From positions 682,001 to 746,000 of the forward strand of contig NC_057318.1 in the NCBI RefSeq assembly GCF_000687475.1: a stretch of DNA of 64,000 nucleotides, in the 5' to 3' direction. Made by a program: the position numbers and the translations under genes. The notes beneath the pieces were generated by a model. That model had not been told where the DNA came from. It worked only from the letters and a program-made list of their open reading frames with translations, and did no database searches. This DNA comes from Ustilaginoidea virens (Eukaryota > Ascomycota > Sordariomycetes > Hypocreales > Clavicipitaceae). Of the stretch, positions 1 to 10,547 are shown one piece after another; positions within the stretch are counted from its first letter, which is position 1; the number at the start of each line of letters is the position of its first letter.

Positions 1-2
1 TG

Positions 3-509
3 GGCGACTACGCGTACCCTTCCTTCATCCGCCACATTGATACATTTATCTATCCGTGGCTTTACCCCACCACTTCTGGCAAGCAAGCCTCGGGAGATGC
101 CGACTACGGGCAGACGGCCGAGCAATTCCTCCCACCCGGCGCAACAGACGGCTCCCCGCAGCCCAAGCTCCCCTCATCCGGCGAGCCTGGCGGCCACCCG
201 GGGCTGTGGGATGTCATGTACACGGTTACTGCCACCATAACCAATACCGGCGATGCCACGAGCGACGAGGTTGCCCAGCTGTACGTCAGCCTCGGCGGCG
301 AGAAGGAGCCTGTCCGTGTTCTGCGCGGGTTCGACCGCATAGAGCGCATTGCTCCCGGGCAGAGCGTCACCTTTCGACATGAGCTCACGCGCCGTGAAAT
401 CAGCAACTGGGACACTGTTTCCCAGAACTGGGTGGTCACCGAGGCTCCCAAGACGGTGTGGGTCGGCAGCAGCTCACGTAACCTGCCACTGAGTGCCACG
501 CTGGGCTGA
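3..509 (+). CDS. GH3 beta-glucosidase, C-terminal part (5' end outside window)
   Basis: The first 168 codons visible are the tail of a glycoside hydrolase family 3 enzyme, which removes terminal glucose from beta-glucosides outside the cell. The frame is open from the first complete codon and ends in TGA at 507-509. The last ~95 residues are the fibronectin-III-like domain that closes GH3 beta-glucosidases, with the typical NTGDATSDEVAQLYVS and RVLRGFDRI segments. Upstream is the linker rich in Gly, Pro and Ser (GQTAEQFLPPGATDGSPQP). The catalytic domains lie left of the window, so activity cannot be judged. No intron is seen in this part. Confidence 0.9.
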   Translation, partial: GDYAYPSFIRHIDTFIYPWLYPTTSGKQASGDADYGQTAEQFLPPGATDGSPQPKLPSSGEPGGHPGLWDVMYTVTATITNTGDATSDEVAQLYVSLGGEKEPVRVLRGFDRIERIAPGQSVTFRHELTRREISNWDTVSQNWVVTEAPKTVWVGSSSRNLPLSATLG

Positions 510-888
510 GATAAGGAGTGGGCGGAGCATGATGACAAGGAAACTGTGAAATAAAGCCAAGTGTCGAGGGGAAAAAAGAAACGTCCACGGTGTGTGTGTG
601 TACCGATGGAACTGGGTGCAAGTATAAAATGGACATGGACATGGACATGGACATGGACATGAGACTTTCAGTAGCATTTATTCTGTACGTATAGTTTTTT
701 TTTGTAACTTTTTTTATTTTATTTTATCTTATTTTTTTTTAAAAAAAAAGAGAGAGCAGCAGGTAGTGAAGCGGCCGCGTAGAATATCTAGACTCAAGCG
801 CCTGGGTTGGTGACGGCTCCGGTTCGTGACTGCCGCACGTGCACTTGATGGCCGCCACTTGCGCCCACTCACCTTCAATCACACCCGC
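510..888. other. Intergenic 3' region with hexamer repeat
   Basis: Convergent spacer between the GH3 gene and the MAPEG gene. It holds about six copies of the hexamer atggac at 628-661 and T/A homopolymers at 691-750, consistent with 3' UTR or terminator DNA. No gene is seen. Confidence 0.6.
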
Positions 889-1884
889 TCACATGAGCTT
901 TAAGCCCGCCTTGACCCAGAAGCAGGCCATGTAGACGCTGGCGAGCTGCCAGATGGCCGTGCGCAGCACCGAGTAGCGCCTGTTGCGGACGAGCACGTAG
1001 GTCAGGGTGTAGGCGGCCCGCAGGAGCAGGTACCCGAAGGACAGGTGGTTGAGGGTGGCGGCGTCGAGGGCGGCGTAGTTGCCGGCGAGGACGGAGGCGG
1101 CGAACAGGCCGATGGTCTCGAGGCCGTTGAGGGAGGCGGCTTCGGCGCGGAGGATGCGGAGCTTGCGCTGGGGGGGGGTTAGCTAGCGGATGATGACGGA
1201 TGACAAGAGACGACGACAGAAAATAACAGACGACGATGGATGATGACAGATGACAAGAGACGACGACAGAAAATAACAGACGACGATAGATGATGACAGA
1301 TGACAAGAGACGGCAACAGAAAATAACAGACGGCAACAGATGATAACAGACGGCAACAGATGATAACAGACGGCAACAGATGATAACAGACGGCAACAGA
1401 TGATAACAGACGGCAACAGATGATAACAGACGGCAACAGATGATAACAGACGGCAACAGATGATAACAGACGACAGATGATAACAGACGACAGATGATAA
1501 CTGGCAAGAACAGACAACGACATACGATAACAGACGACAGCAGATGACAACAGGCGATAACGCATGGTGACAGACGGCAACAGACGGCAACAGACGGCAA
1601 CACAACAGCAACGATTTCAACAGCTCACACACCACGCACCTCCTTGTCAATGCTCGTGTCTCTGGCCAGCATGTCGCGGTACTGCCGCGGGTTGGCGTTG
1701 TCGTAGGCGCTCATGCCGACCAGCCAGACGGCGTACACGTGCGGGAGGATGCATAGCGCGAAAGCGACGGGGACCTAGCGGCTGTTAGGGCTTGCCGACG
1801 GGCGCGGCGGCGGCGGTGGCGGTGGCGGTGACGGACAGTGAACAGGGAGAGGTTTTGGGAAAAGTCGATGCCGGGAAGCGCCAT
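889..1884 (-). CDS. MAPEG-family small integral membrane protein
   Basis: Three exons on the minus strand (1884-1837, 1774-1640, 1167-889) join in phase 0 to 153 residues, the usual MAPEG length. The family covers membrane glutathione transferases and eicosanoid enzymes; fungal members of this type are mostly uncharacterised. The start is MALPGIDFSQNLSLF. Exon 2 has a membrane helix, then NPRQYRD. Exon 3 carries the signature RAEAASLNGLETIGLFAA and ends in two hydrophobic segments. Intron 1 is 62 nt with an unusual GTCCGT donor but a good CTAAC branch site. Intron 2 is 472 nt, filled by a minisatellite, and still has GTGCGT, GCTAAC and CAG. Family assignment is firm; the substrate is unknown. 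Confidence 0.85.
1201..1470. repeat. Minisatellite inside intron 2 of the MAPEG gene
   Basis: Two near-identical 50-nt units (1201-1250, 1251-1300) are followed by about seven 20-nt units of the form cggcaacagatgataacaga to ~1460, then degenerate copies to ~1550. Together they make up most of the 472-nt intron. The repeat keeps both strands open over long stretches, which creates spurious ORFs. Confidence 0.9.
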
Positions 1885-4734
1885 TTCGGGATGGACGAGG
1901 TGCGCGTCGTGTCAGCTGTGTCGTTGGTTGTTGGTTGTTGGTTGTTGGTTGTTGGTTGTTGGTTGGAGGTTGGAGGTTGGAGGTTGATGGGTTGATGTTG
2001 GTTCGGTTCGGTCCCTGGGCGGGGTCGCATGTATGTATTTATGGTGCTTGGGTGTTGGCGCACGGTGCATACGCTCGGGCTGGGGACCTGCTTCTGGGCG
2101 ATGGCGCCGCCCCTGGGACACTGGCGCAAGCCGTGATTGACGATGGATAAATCCATGTCCATTTGACATTTGACGCTACATAGCAGCCGGCCGCGGCATG
2201 GCTGAAAGGGGGCGACGAATGGCTGCACTGCACGGAGATGTTGGCCTTTCGGAACCGCGGCACCTGGCGGGCCGCCGGGGCGGGTGCGCACTTGCAACGC
2301 GCTGCGATTGGCTGCGCTTCGCTCCACCGCACGTGATGCGCAGCCCCCGGCGCAAACTTGGCCATCGTCAGTCAAGCTTCGCGTCCTCCTTTCCCACCCG
2401 CGGCACCATCCCGCGCCCCCTCCCGTTTTCCCCATTGGATCCGGAACCGCTACCTTGCAGACTCGGGCGTTTTCCACGGTCGTCACGCAGAGGCCCGGTC
2501 GACGCCGATGGAAACCGAGCTCTGGATTTTCCTTGTTCACCGCATCGCCACAACTTGCCCATTTTTTTTCGGCAACCACAGCCTCGAGCGGGACTTGCGA
2601 GGAAGTGGGGCCAAGACCTCGTTCCACAGGGTCGCCTGCTACGGGCTGCTGCTGACGCTCCGCGATGCGTGGAACATGCGGCGTCTGCGCCGGCCAGCAG
2701 ATGAGCTGCCGCCGACTGGCCAGCGCTGCACGGCTTCGGGAGCAAGAGCCAGCAATGCAGCCGGCATGCGGGCTCCATCACGGCTTGGCCGAGGCTTCTC
2801 TGCTCCCGTACTGCAACGCCCACGAACGAACCCTGTCTGCTCGTTCTGACGCGTCCGGGACGCCCGAGCTGCCTTGGCATCGCGAAGGCTCCAGACGGCG
2901 ACGGCAGCCCCGAGAACAGGACAGGTTCCTCTTCTATCCCACCTCTGCAAGCATCAGCATCAGCACCCTGGGCTCCCTCAGCCTCGCTGAAGCATCGTTT
3001 GAGCCGCTTCCCTTTGCCAGGAGCACTTCCCCTTCCTCTGAGCGATCCTCAACAAGCCGACAGTATCGCGACCTTACCTCCCATCTGCTTCTAGCGTTTC
3101 CTTTGCGTCCAGCGACGCCCACCCTAGATGGTAAAGAGAACATGTCTCCGATTGCGAGTGCACCGGCCGGGGTCGAATTGGCGTAATCGGGGTTGTACGA
3201 GGAGGGCTGGGAATCACGGCTGCACCGCACACACGGGTCTTCAAGGAACACCATTGCAAATCGAGCTTCCGGAACGAGTTTGCCGACGGCGCCATGACCT
3301 CGGGGACTCCAAAGGGAAAACCCGCTACAAATCAAGGCTTTGACAGACCATCCGGCAGACGTTGTCCGGCCCGGTGACTGCGCCAGGCAGGCGAACAGTC
3401 GATCCGCTTCCATTACCGCACTCCGACGACAAACGTGCGCGAATAAAAAAAAAAAAAAAACCCCTGATCCTGCTGCTTCGTCACGGGCCACCATGAATCG
3501 TTTGATAATGCGGCTTCGTCTAGCCGCCGCTGCGGGCGGCCCTGGGGACTCGGCTAGGTTGCAGCGCAAGCGAAGCGGCGGGGAGCAACGTCGAACCGAA
3601 ACCCGGCAGCGTCGGATGGCTTGCAACGTTGCGCCCGGCTCCTGAGTCGTGTGCTGGTGAAGGGTATCCCCGGGCGCCGCGTAGTGCGTCTGACGTGGTG
3701 CGCGGCTTCCCGTCGGCAGTCGGTCGGCACCGGCGTATCTAGGGTTGCTCGATCGGGAAACATGCAGCTCAGCGGCAGCCAATGGCATGCAACAGCACCG
3801 CTTTTCCTGGCTTAGCCGTCGGCCAATGACACGAGAGGCGGCGTGCGGCCGGTCCGTAACTGTGGCCGGCCCAGGGCTGCCGCCGGCCTATGTACCAATC
3901 ACCACCGACGACCTGCCAGGCAGCCTGGATGCGGCAATCGATAAACGATGGGATCTCGGTCGGCTATCAACGACCTTTAGTCTCCGGCTCAGCTCCGAGA
4001 ACTACTTGTAAGCGACAGGGGAACGTTCCGACCCCGTCCACCCCTGACCGAGGGCGCCGTCCAGTACAGCATTTACATTTCCGAGCCGTGTCTGCAGATA
4101 CCAGAACCGGGCTCGCATAAACCCCGCAGCCCTCGAAAGATTCCAGCCCGGGACTTACGAATCCATTTTGCACTCCCGCCAGCTGACCGGCCATGCATAA
4201 CACGCAGCAGCCTGGACGGAGTCTGTCCAAGTGTACCAATCGAATCATTTGTTGGCAGACGAGCGCATGAGTCGGCCTAGAGACGAAGCTGTTTTCCTGG
4301 GTCTTTTTCAGATCTGGACTTTGATACGGCTTCGCTCTTGATGGTGATTTCCCTGTAAATGCCGCTGATCGACGGGTGCCGACAACTCTGATGCTGCCCT
4401 GTTGAGCTCCACGCTCGTGCTCGTGCTCGTCAGTCGGCGTTGCAGCAAAAGAACCGCCGAGTCGTTTTCAACCGCTCGGCTGACGAGGCAATCCCCCTCA
4501 CGACAGCCAGCACCATATCCGACCGCCCGAGGCAGCCCAGCCCGTCCGTGTATTTAATCACCCGCAATCGTCCGTCCAACGCTCCCACCACCCCATCGCC
4601 AACCACACACAACCTTCGCATCTGCCCTTGCCAAACCCTCTACCCCACCCGGCACTTTGCACGCCATATATCCTCGCTTGGCCACCAGTCTCTCGCGCCG
4701 CATCCCAGCTACCTTGCCCTCCGAACCGTCCACC
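1885..4734. other. Intergenic region, no supported gene
   Basis: About 2.85 kb between the MAPEG start and the small secreted protein gene. It contains a GTTG-rich simple repeat at 1921-1990 and an A17 tract near 3446. Several ORFs of 100-280 codons lie on both strands, but they overlap each other, are low in complexity and show no domain or splice-supported extension. Likely promoter and spacer DNA. Confidence 0.55.
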
Positions 4735-5103
4735 ATGAAGCTGCCCGCCTTTGCCGCCGTCCTCGCCGCCTCCCTCGCCGCCGCGGGGCTCATTCCTACC
4801 GGCGATGGTCGGGTACAATGACCCCCCCCCCCCCTTTGCCCCCTTTCTGTCGCGCCGACACTCCGCTTCCGGGACTAACGTCGCTGCAACAGTGTCTCGT
4901 CCCGGTCGATCCTAACAGCGGTTTATATGGAGCGTGCCCCCTGCCAGATAGAGTGCACACTTGCGACCGTGTACGTGGAGCAGGGCCTCGTTGGCGCGGA
5001 AAACGAATGCTGAGCTGGCTTCTAATCTTTTTTGCAGAATCACCGCTGTTTGAAAAACGGCCATAGTTGCACCATAGTAGATGGAAAAGTCTGGTGCTCC
5101 TAA
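4735..5103 (+). CDS. Small secreted cysteine-rich protein (73 aa)
   Basis: No family recognised. Three exons (4735-4812, 4893-4970, 5038-5103), all in phase 0, encode 73 residues. Residues 1-21 form a signal peptide (MKLPAFAAVLAASLAAAGLIP). The ~47-residue mature part starts at the exon 2 junction and has six cysteines spaced C-x13-C-x8-C-x4-C-x6-C-x8-C, with Cys as the next-to-last residue. Intron 1 (80 nt) has GTACAA and a GACTAAC branch site. Intron 2 (67 nt) has GTACGT, CTAAT and TTTTGCAG. The first ATG is preceded by CACC. Size, signal and even cysteine number suggest three disulphides, as in fungal effectors or defensin-like antimicrobial proteins. That function is inference only. Confidence 0.75.
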
Positions 5104-5905
5104 GGGAAGCCTCGGGTTCTCAAGGCTTTGTCGCCTGGGTTGGGGGGGGGGGGACGAGGGGGGAGACGGTAGGAGATGAAGCCGAGCGAGCACCGCCGGA
5201 GCTGGGATTCCGCGGAGCGTCTGCCCAGTCGCGGGGCCGGGCCTGGTCATGTCGCACGAGCGGGGGAGGCTTCTCACCACGGGACATTTCGTCACAAGTG
5301 TAGACGTTGGCAGCAATCCGCAGTTTTTAGCTCGATCATTGAAGAAGACGCAAGGGCCGGTGCCCAAGTCGACACTGCCGTGACGGTCTCATGCGGCGCG
5401 TTACGCTGCGAACACAGCAGCAGCGACGTGTGTTCAATGCGGCCGGCGTGGATGACATGCTTGGAGGGTGGGTTGTTTTGCGCGAGGCGCTTGCTCGCGC
5501 GTCGTGACAGGACATGGTGAATCACATGCCTGCGCCCTGCGGCCCAACGAGCAGGCATAAAACCCCGGCATACCGAGCCGATAGCCCAAGACGTGAGAAA
5601 GAGGCACAAGACGTCAGGTGAATTACACGTAGAAAACGGCGGCAGCATCGCGGCAGCACTGCTAGTCTATCCAGTAGAGCGAATATACACAACACCCCCC
5701 CCCCCCCCCGCGCGCGATCCATGCCCAGAATCCAGTCCTGATTGGCGGCGCGCCCGCCGGGGGAGGGGGGAACGGAGGATTAAGTACGGAGTAACGCCCG
5801 GGTATATACAGACGGGAAGCAGGCTGTGCAAGCTGACCCCCCATGCCAAAAGTGTCGTGCCAAGCGACACCAACATCACGGGACTGGGGAAGAAAAACAA
5901 CCAGC

Positions 5906-5973
<68 letters not shown>

Positions 5974-6030
5974 ACAACAACAACAATAACAATAATAACA
6001 ACAACAGCAACAACAAGTACGGCGGGAAAA
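5104..6030. other. Intergenic spacer with simple repeats
   Basis: Spacer between the small secreted protein gene and the convergent SAT4/PTH11-like gene. It holds G11 near 5142, C15 near 5695 and a long CAA array at its right end. A TACGGAGTA motif is at 5785. No gene is seen. Confidence 0.55.
5904..5972. repeat. CAA trinucleotide microsatellite
   Basis: About 23 uninterrupted CAA units lie some 60 nt downstream of the SAT4/PTH11-like stop codon, probably in or next to its 3' UTR. The array produces long poly-Q, poly-T and poly-N frames that are not genes. Confidence 0.95.
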
Positions 6031-7728
6031 TCACGCCACGTCGTCCCAGTAACGATCCCTCTGCTCGCGCGACAGCCGAATGTCCGTGGTGATGATGATG
6101 CCCTCCTCGAGGGACGAGTTCTCCGCCGACTGGCGATCGTCGCCCGCCTGCGCCTCCTGCCCCTTGGCGCCGGCCCTGATGTCGACAACGCTGGTCCGCT
6201 TGAAGAGGCCGCGCTCCTTGGGGGCGTACTTTTCGGGGTGGCCGGCCGGTTTCGAGGCCAAGGACGGGACGCGGTCCGCCGCCGACGAGTTGGTCCCGAT
6301 GGGGTTGGAGATCTTGGTGTTGGAGATCTGCGTGCGACTCCTCGAGGCGCACTTCATCATGAGGGGTCTCAGGAACGGCAGGCAGGCTGTTGCGGCGGCC
6401 GAGGGTCAGCGGCCTGCTTTTTCGCTCACGCAGCTCGGGACAACATACCGCAGACAATCATGACGTTGGGCTCGACAAGCGACCACACGACAATGGTGAC
6501 GAGATTCCACGTCACGTCCGTGCTCGTCAGGTCCGCGCCGATGATGTACGCCAGTCGGATGACGGAGGTGATGGTGACGCTGGGCCCACGCAACCCGACG
6601 GTCAGCTTTGTTCGCGCGCGTGGCCAGCAGGTTTCGTTCCCGGCACCGACGGGGGGTTTACTAATCGGGGGGGGTTGTGTGCACTTACAAGATTCCCAGG
6701 GAAAACAGCCCCACCAGCCCGATCTTTTGCCCCATGCGAAGGTGGAGCTTGGAGATGAAGGGGATGGGCATGAGGAGCATGAAGACGTCGGTGATGATGG
6801 TCGGGATGGCGTTTCCGTACCAGAACTGCTTGTCGTCGATGGGGCAGCTGTACGACTTGCGCTCCAGGGGGTTGAGGAGGTCGTACCGCTGCCAGTAGGC
6901 GTAGATGGGCTTGCACTGGAATATGGTGACGAGCGTCTGAGGGGGGGGGGGGGCCTTTCGCGTTAGCCATGATTTCGCCAAGCTTGGCCTTTCGAAGGGG
7001 GGTTGGGGGGGGGGGGACACGTACCATGGCGACGCACCACGACAGAACCATGGCAGCAATGATCCAGATGAGCACCCGCGCAGACTTTTGGATGCCAAAG
7101 GTGCGCCAGTAAAAGGCCAGGATGGACCATTTCACCAGGGACAAGGCCAGAAAGTAAAAGAGCTCCGACACGAACAGGGACTTGAGGAAGACGCTGGCCG
7201 AGTCGAGCGGCGCGACCCAGATGTGCTTTCCGAACCCATGCCTGGTAGCTGCAGCGGGGGAGCGTACACGTTAGCCCAAGACAAAAAAAAGGAATAAAGA
7301 TGAAACCCGTGTCGTGCTGCGGGCTTGTTTTTGTGACGTACGGTATAAGCTGAGGATAAAGACTTCAATCGTGGTCATGACCTGTCTGGGGTGTTAGTGT
7401 TGGCTGGGATGAAGAAGAGCGAAGAAGCAAGTTCTTCTCCAAGAAAAAAAAAAACAAGAAAAACGAAAAACGAAAAGATACGGCAGGCAGCGCAGGGCGA
7501 TCGACGTACCACGGCCGCCAGGATCAGATAGTCGTCCAGCCACAGCTTGGCCTTTTGCAATCTCCGGCAGTAGACGCGCAGCATGACGACGACAACGGCC
7601 ACCGCCCACAGCACCATGCCCGTGGCGATGATGTTGGGGCCCTGGTCCGCGGAGAGGTCGACGCCCGGCCCCGGGCCGACTATCTGTATAGACTGCCGCG
7701 GCTGGTTCGCCATGTCCGCCTTGTCCAT
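6031..7728 (-). CDS. SAT4/PTH11-like fungal rhodopsin-domain membrane protein
   Basis: Six exons (7728-7510, 7381-7342, 7248-7025, 6936-6689, 6579-6449, 6386-6031) join to 405 residues with consistent phases. All introns are GT-AG, mostly GTACGT/GTAAGT donors. The protein has an extracellular N-terminus, about seven hydrophobic helices and a charged C-terminal tail. Family hallmarks are KLWLDDYLI after helix 2, GFGKHIW, LVKWSILAFYWR, IFQCKPI and SVIRLAYI. Members of this family include PTH11-type receptors and proteins of secondary-metabolite loci; most have no known ligand. No biosynthetic genes flank it. A second family member starts at 62541. Confidence 0.9.
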
Positions 7729-8574
7729 GCTGTCCAGCAACCGGGCTGAAAGAAAAAAGATGAAATGAAATAAAATGCAAAGAAGAGAGAGGTTGATCGA
7801 GCAGAACGTCGTCGTCGGGTCGAGGCGCAGAAGCAAGCGAGGAGGGCGGTCCGTCTGTTTTGCCCGCCGTGTAAGTTGCCGCCGGGTCGTCGAGGTGGCG
7901 ATCTTGGGGTATCGTCGTGTCGTCCGTGGCAAGAGCGTCAGGGTCGGAAGCAAGGCCGCGCGACTGGCTCCTCGGGGGGGGGTGGACGAGGAAGAACGAG
8001 CGAGCCGGCAGGGGAACCGGGGGAGAGGGAGAAGGGGGAGGCGGGCGGGGAAAGCTTCGACTCGAGGCCACCCCGAGCTTTAATATGTGCCGGGCGGCAG
8101 CTCGCCCATATCGAAACCCGGCGAGACTGGCCCAGGCCACGTCGTCGTGGGAAAACCATCCAGAGATCCGGGCGGGCCTTTAATCCAGCAACCCCGGACG
8201 TGGGGGTGATTAGGTTGGAGCTAGCGAAAGCTCGCTAGCCGGACTGCCCGGAAAGGGGGGGGGGGGGGGGGTCTGCACGTGGGTGACGAGGCAAGGCGCA
8301 AGCCACTGGGTTCGGTCTGGCCCTGCCCCAGGTCCGGTTCGGGGATCAGAGGCGAATCGTCATATGTTGGTTGGCTGGGAACCTCCGGTCGGCGATCAAA
8401 TGGAGCCGTCATGCCACCATGTATTACTCGGCGACGCAGATGGCGAGGGGGCGGGCGCATCTCGATTCTGGCCGAGGAGCTGTATGAAGCCATCGCGGTG
8501 CGTGGTGCGTCGTCGTCGTCGTCGTCGCCGTCGTCGGTGTGGTGCGTCTGGCGCGTCCCCCGATTCGCTGAGAC

Positions 8575-8605
<31 letters not shown>

Positions 8606-10547
8606 CGTCGGGACGCAAACCGCGGCCAGGCAGCGCAGCCCCCCGTCCGCAAGCATCTCCGTGGCGCCCGTGCGGAATCCGGAGTCCGGAATCCGGATGC
8701 AAAAAAAAAAAAAAAGGAAAAAAAGGAAAAAAAAGAAAAAAAACGACCGCTTGCGGTGAGCCCGTCCGTTCGTTGGCTACGTGTCTCTTTTCCGACGACA
8801 CCCCCCGTGATGGGCGGCAAGTGGAGCCCTTGGCGCCGACGCCGGGTGGCCACCAGCTGGCTGCCAGCCAAGGTGGCCCCCACCAGCGCCAAGTGGCAAC
8901 GTGGTTGGTCGGTGTTGCCGCACGGCTGCGCAGAACCGTGGTGTGGCTCGACGTGTTGTTGCTGCTGTCCGCCGTTGGCCAAGGGTTCGAGACCCCCAAC
9001 TGAGCTGCTGAACTGGCCAATGCCGACATGCGGCCCTGGCATCCTGCATGTCAACTGGCATGCTGCAGCCCCGTCGAGCAGGCGGGGTGTTTTGTCGCCT
9101 TCTGCCCAGACGGAAGCGGAATTGGATTGCACGCAGCTGGCCCCCGTCGTCGACAACTCCCAGCGTTCCATGAGCAGGGATTCCCCAGAAGAAACCTGGC
9201 CGGACACTGCAAGTAAACCGCGTGGGGCGGCAGCCGATGCCGGTGCCGATGCCGGACGCAGCGCTTTGCTTTACTTCTCTGTGCTTTTCATTTCGTCTCT
9301 CTTTCTCCGTCCTTTCCATCCTTCCACCCTTCCATCCTTCTTCACCCGCCTCCCGACTTGTCTCTTGCGCAGCACCTCGCATCCCCCAGCCGACACTCGA
9401 CGCGCGTACCACGACGACCAGCCCAAGGGTCTCGGCACCCAAACTACCGGGTTGAGAATCGATTGCACGTTTTGCGACCCCATTGGAGGGGCCCATCTCA
9501 CGACGCCTCCCTCCCCATCACCCATCACCCATCACCCAACTTACCCACACCACGCCGTGCGGCGCTTGGCCGTTTGCAGAACTACAGCTACGGCGGCGGC
9601 CACAAAAAAAAAATACCTCCGAGGGCTGCGACTAGAGTCGGGGCCAAGCCTAGGGACCCCCCCCCCCCCCACCCACCAGATCAGCCTGGGCTTCATCTAC
9701 TGATAGCTGGCAGTGGCAGTTCAAGTTCACCGTGCAACCAGACTGGTAGTAGTAAGCCAGCACGCCATCGGAGGGGCGTGCGGCAGCATCCAAGGGCATC
9801 TGTCGAAGCATCCACGGCAGGAGGGTAGGTAGGTGGTAGCGGGCGATGGGTGCGTCGCGCTGCTGAGCTTCGTCCGGGGCACGACGAATCGATCGGCTCG
9901 CCAAGAGCTGGCTGCCTTGCTAAAGCTGGTCGACTGCCAACCTTGATTAGTGGGGCTGGTGTTTGAGCAAGTGGCACTTGGCTCGTTGAACCAGGACGCT
10001 GGGATAAGGATCGACCGTGGGGTCCGGAGTAGAGAACTCCAGAAGTCGACGCAAAGCAGACGACGTTGGAGCCACATATAGCCACATCTAGCCACATATA
10101 CGCCTTGTCGAGTTTCTCCGGGATCCTGCCGCATCGCCCTACATGGCCCAATCAGACCTTGCTTTGTGGTTCAAACACCCTGGCCAATCCCCCGGCTCAC
10201 CAGTCACCAGTCACCAGTCGCCAGTCGCCAGAACCCGATCCGCCGGGCCCGCTCCTTTCTGCTGGGGACAACGTCCCGACGTGGCAGATGGAGGCCACCA
10301 CGGCCAACTGGGAGTCTGGGGCTTGCCCAGGGGGAAACGGTGTGCTCGTCCCATGGTCACGTCTTGTCCACTTGAGCTGCTGCGTGAGCCATTGTATATT
10401 CTTGCATAGACTCCCATGACAAAGCCGCCGTCTATCCCGCGTAATCCATCCCGTGTTCCTCCCCCAGCTTCCGGCCGCCCGGGACAATCCACCCCGTCAT
10501 CTCGTTTGCCACGTCCGTTTCCTGCGCTGCACCGTGCATGGGGTCGC
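7729..10547. other. Intergenic region with homopolymers
   Basis: About 2.8 kb upstream of the SAT4/PTH11-like gene and downstream of the adenylosuccinate synthetase. It includes G19 near 8257, a G29 tract at 8575-8603, an interrupted A-rich tract at 8701-8743 and CT-rich stretches. A 474-codon plus-strand ORF (8279-9703) consists largely of translated homopolymers and is not accepted. No gene is supported. Confidence 0.55.

Noticed and set aside
875..1603. 242-codon minus-strand ORF with Cys/Leu/Ser repeats
   Set aside because: It reads the intronic minisatellite and then the wrong frame of the MAPEG last exon.
1785..2627. 280-codon minus-strand ORF
   Set aside because: It runs over the MAPEG first exon in another frame and over GTTG repeats; no recognisable content.
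5593..6966. 457-codon plus-strand ORF with poly-Q
   Set aside because: Antisense to the well-supported SAT4/PTH11-like gene; its length comes from the CAA repeat.
8279..9703. 474-codon plus-strand ORF
   Set aside because: It translates poly-G, poly-A and CT-rich tracts, has no domain or signal, and overlaps equally long open frames on the other strand.
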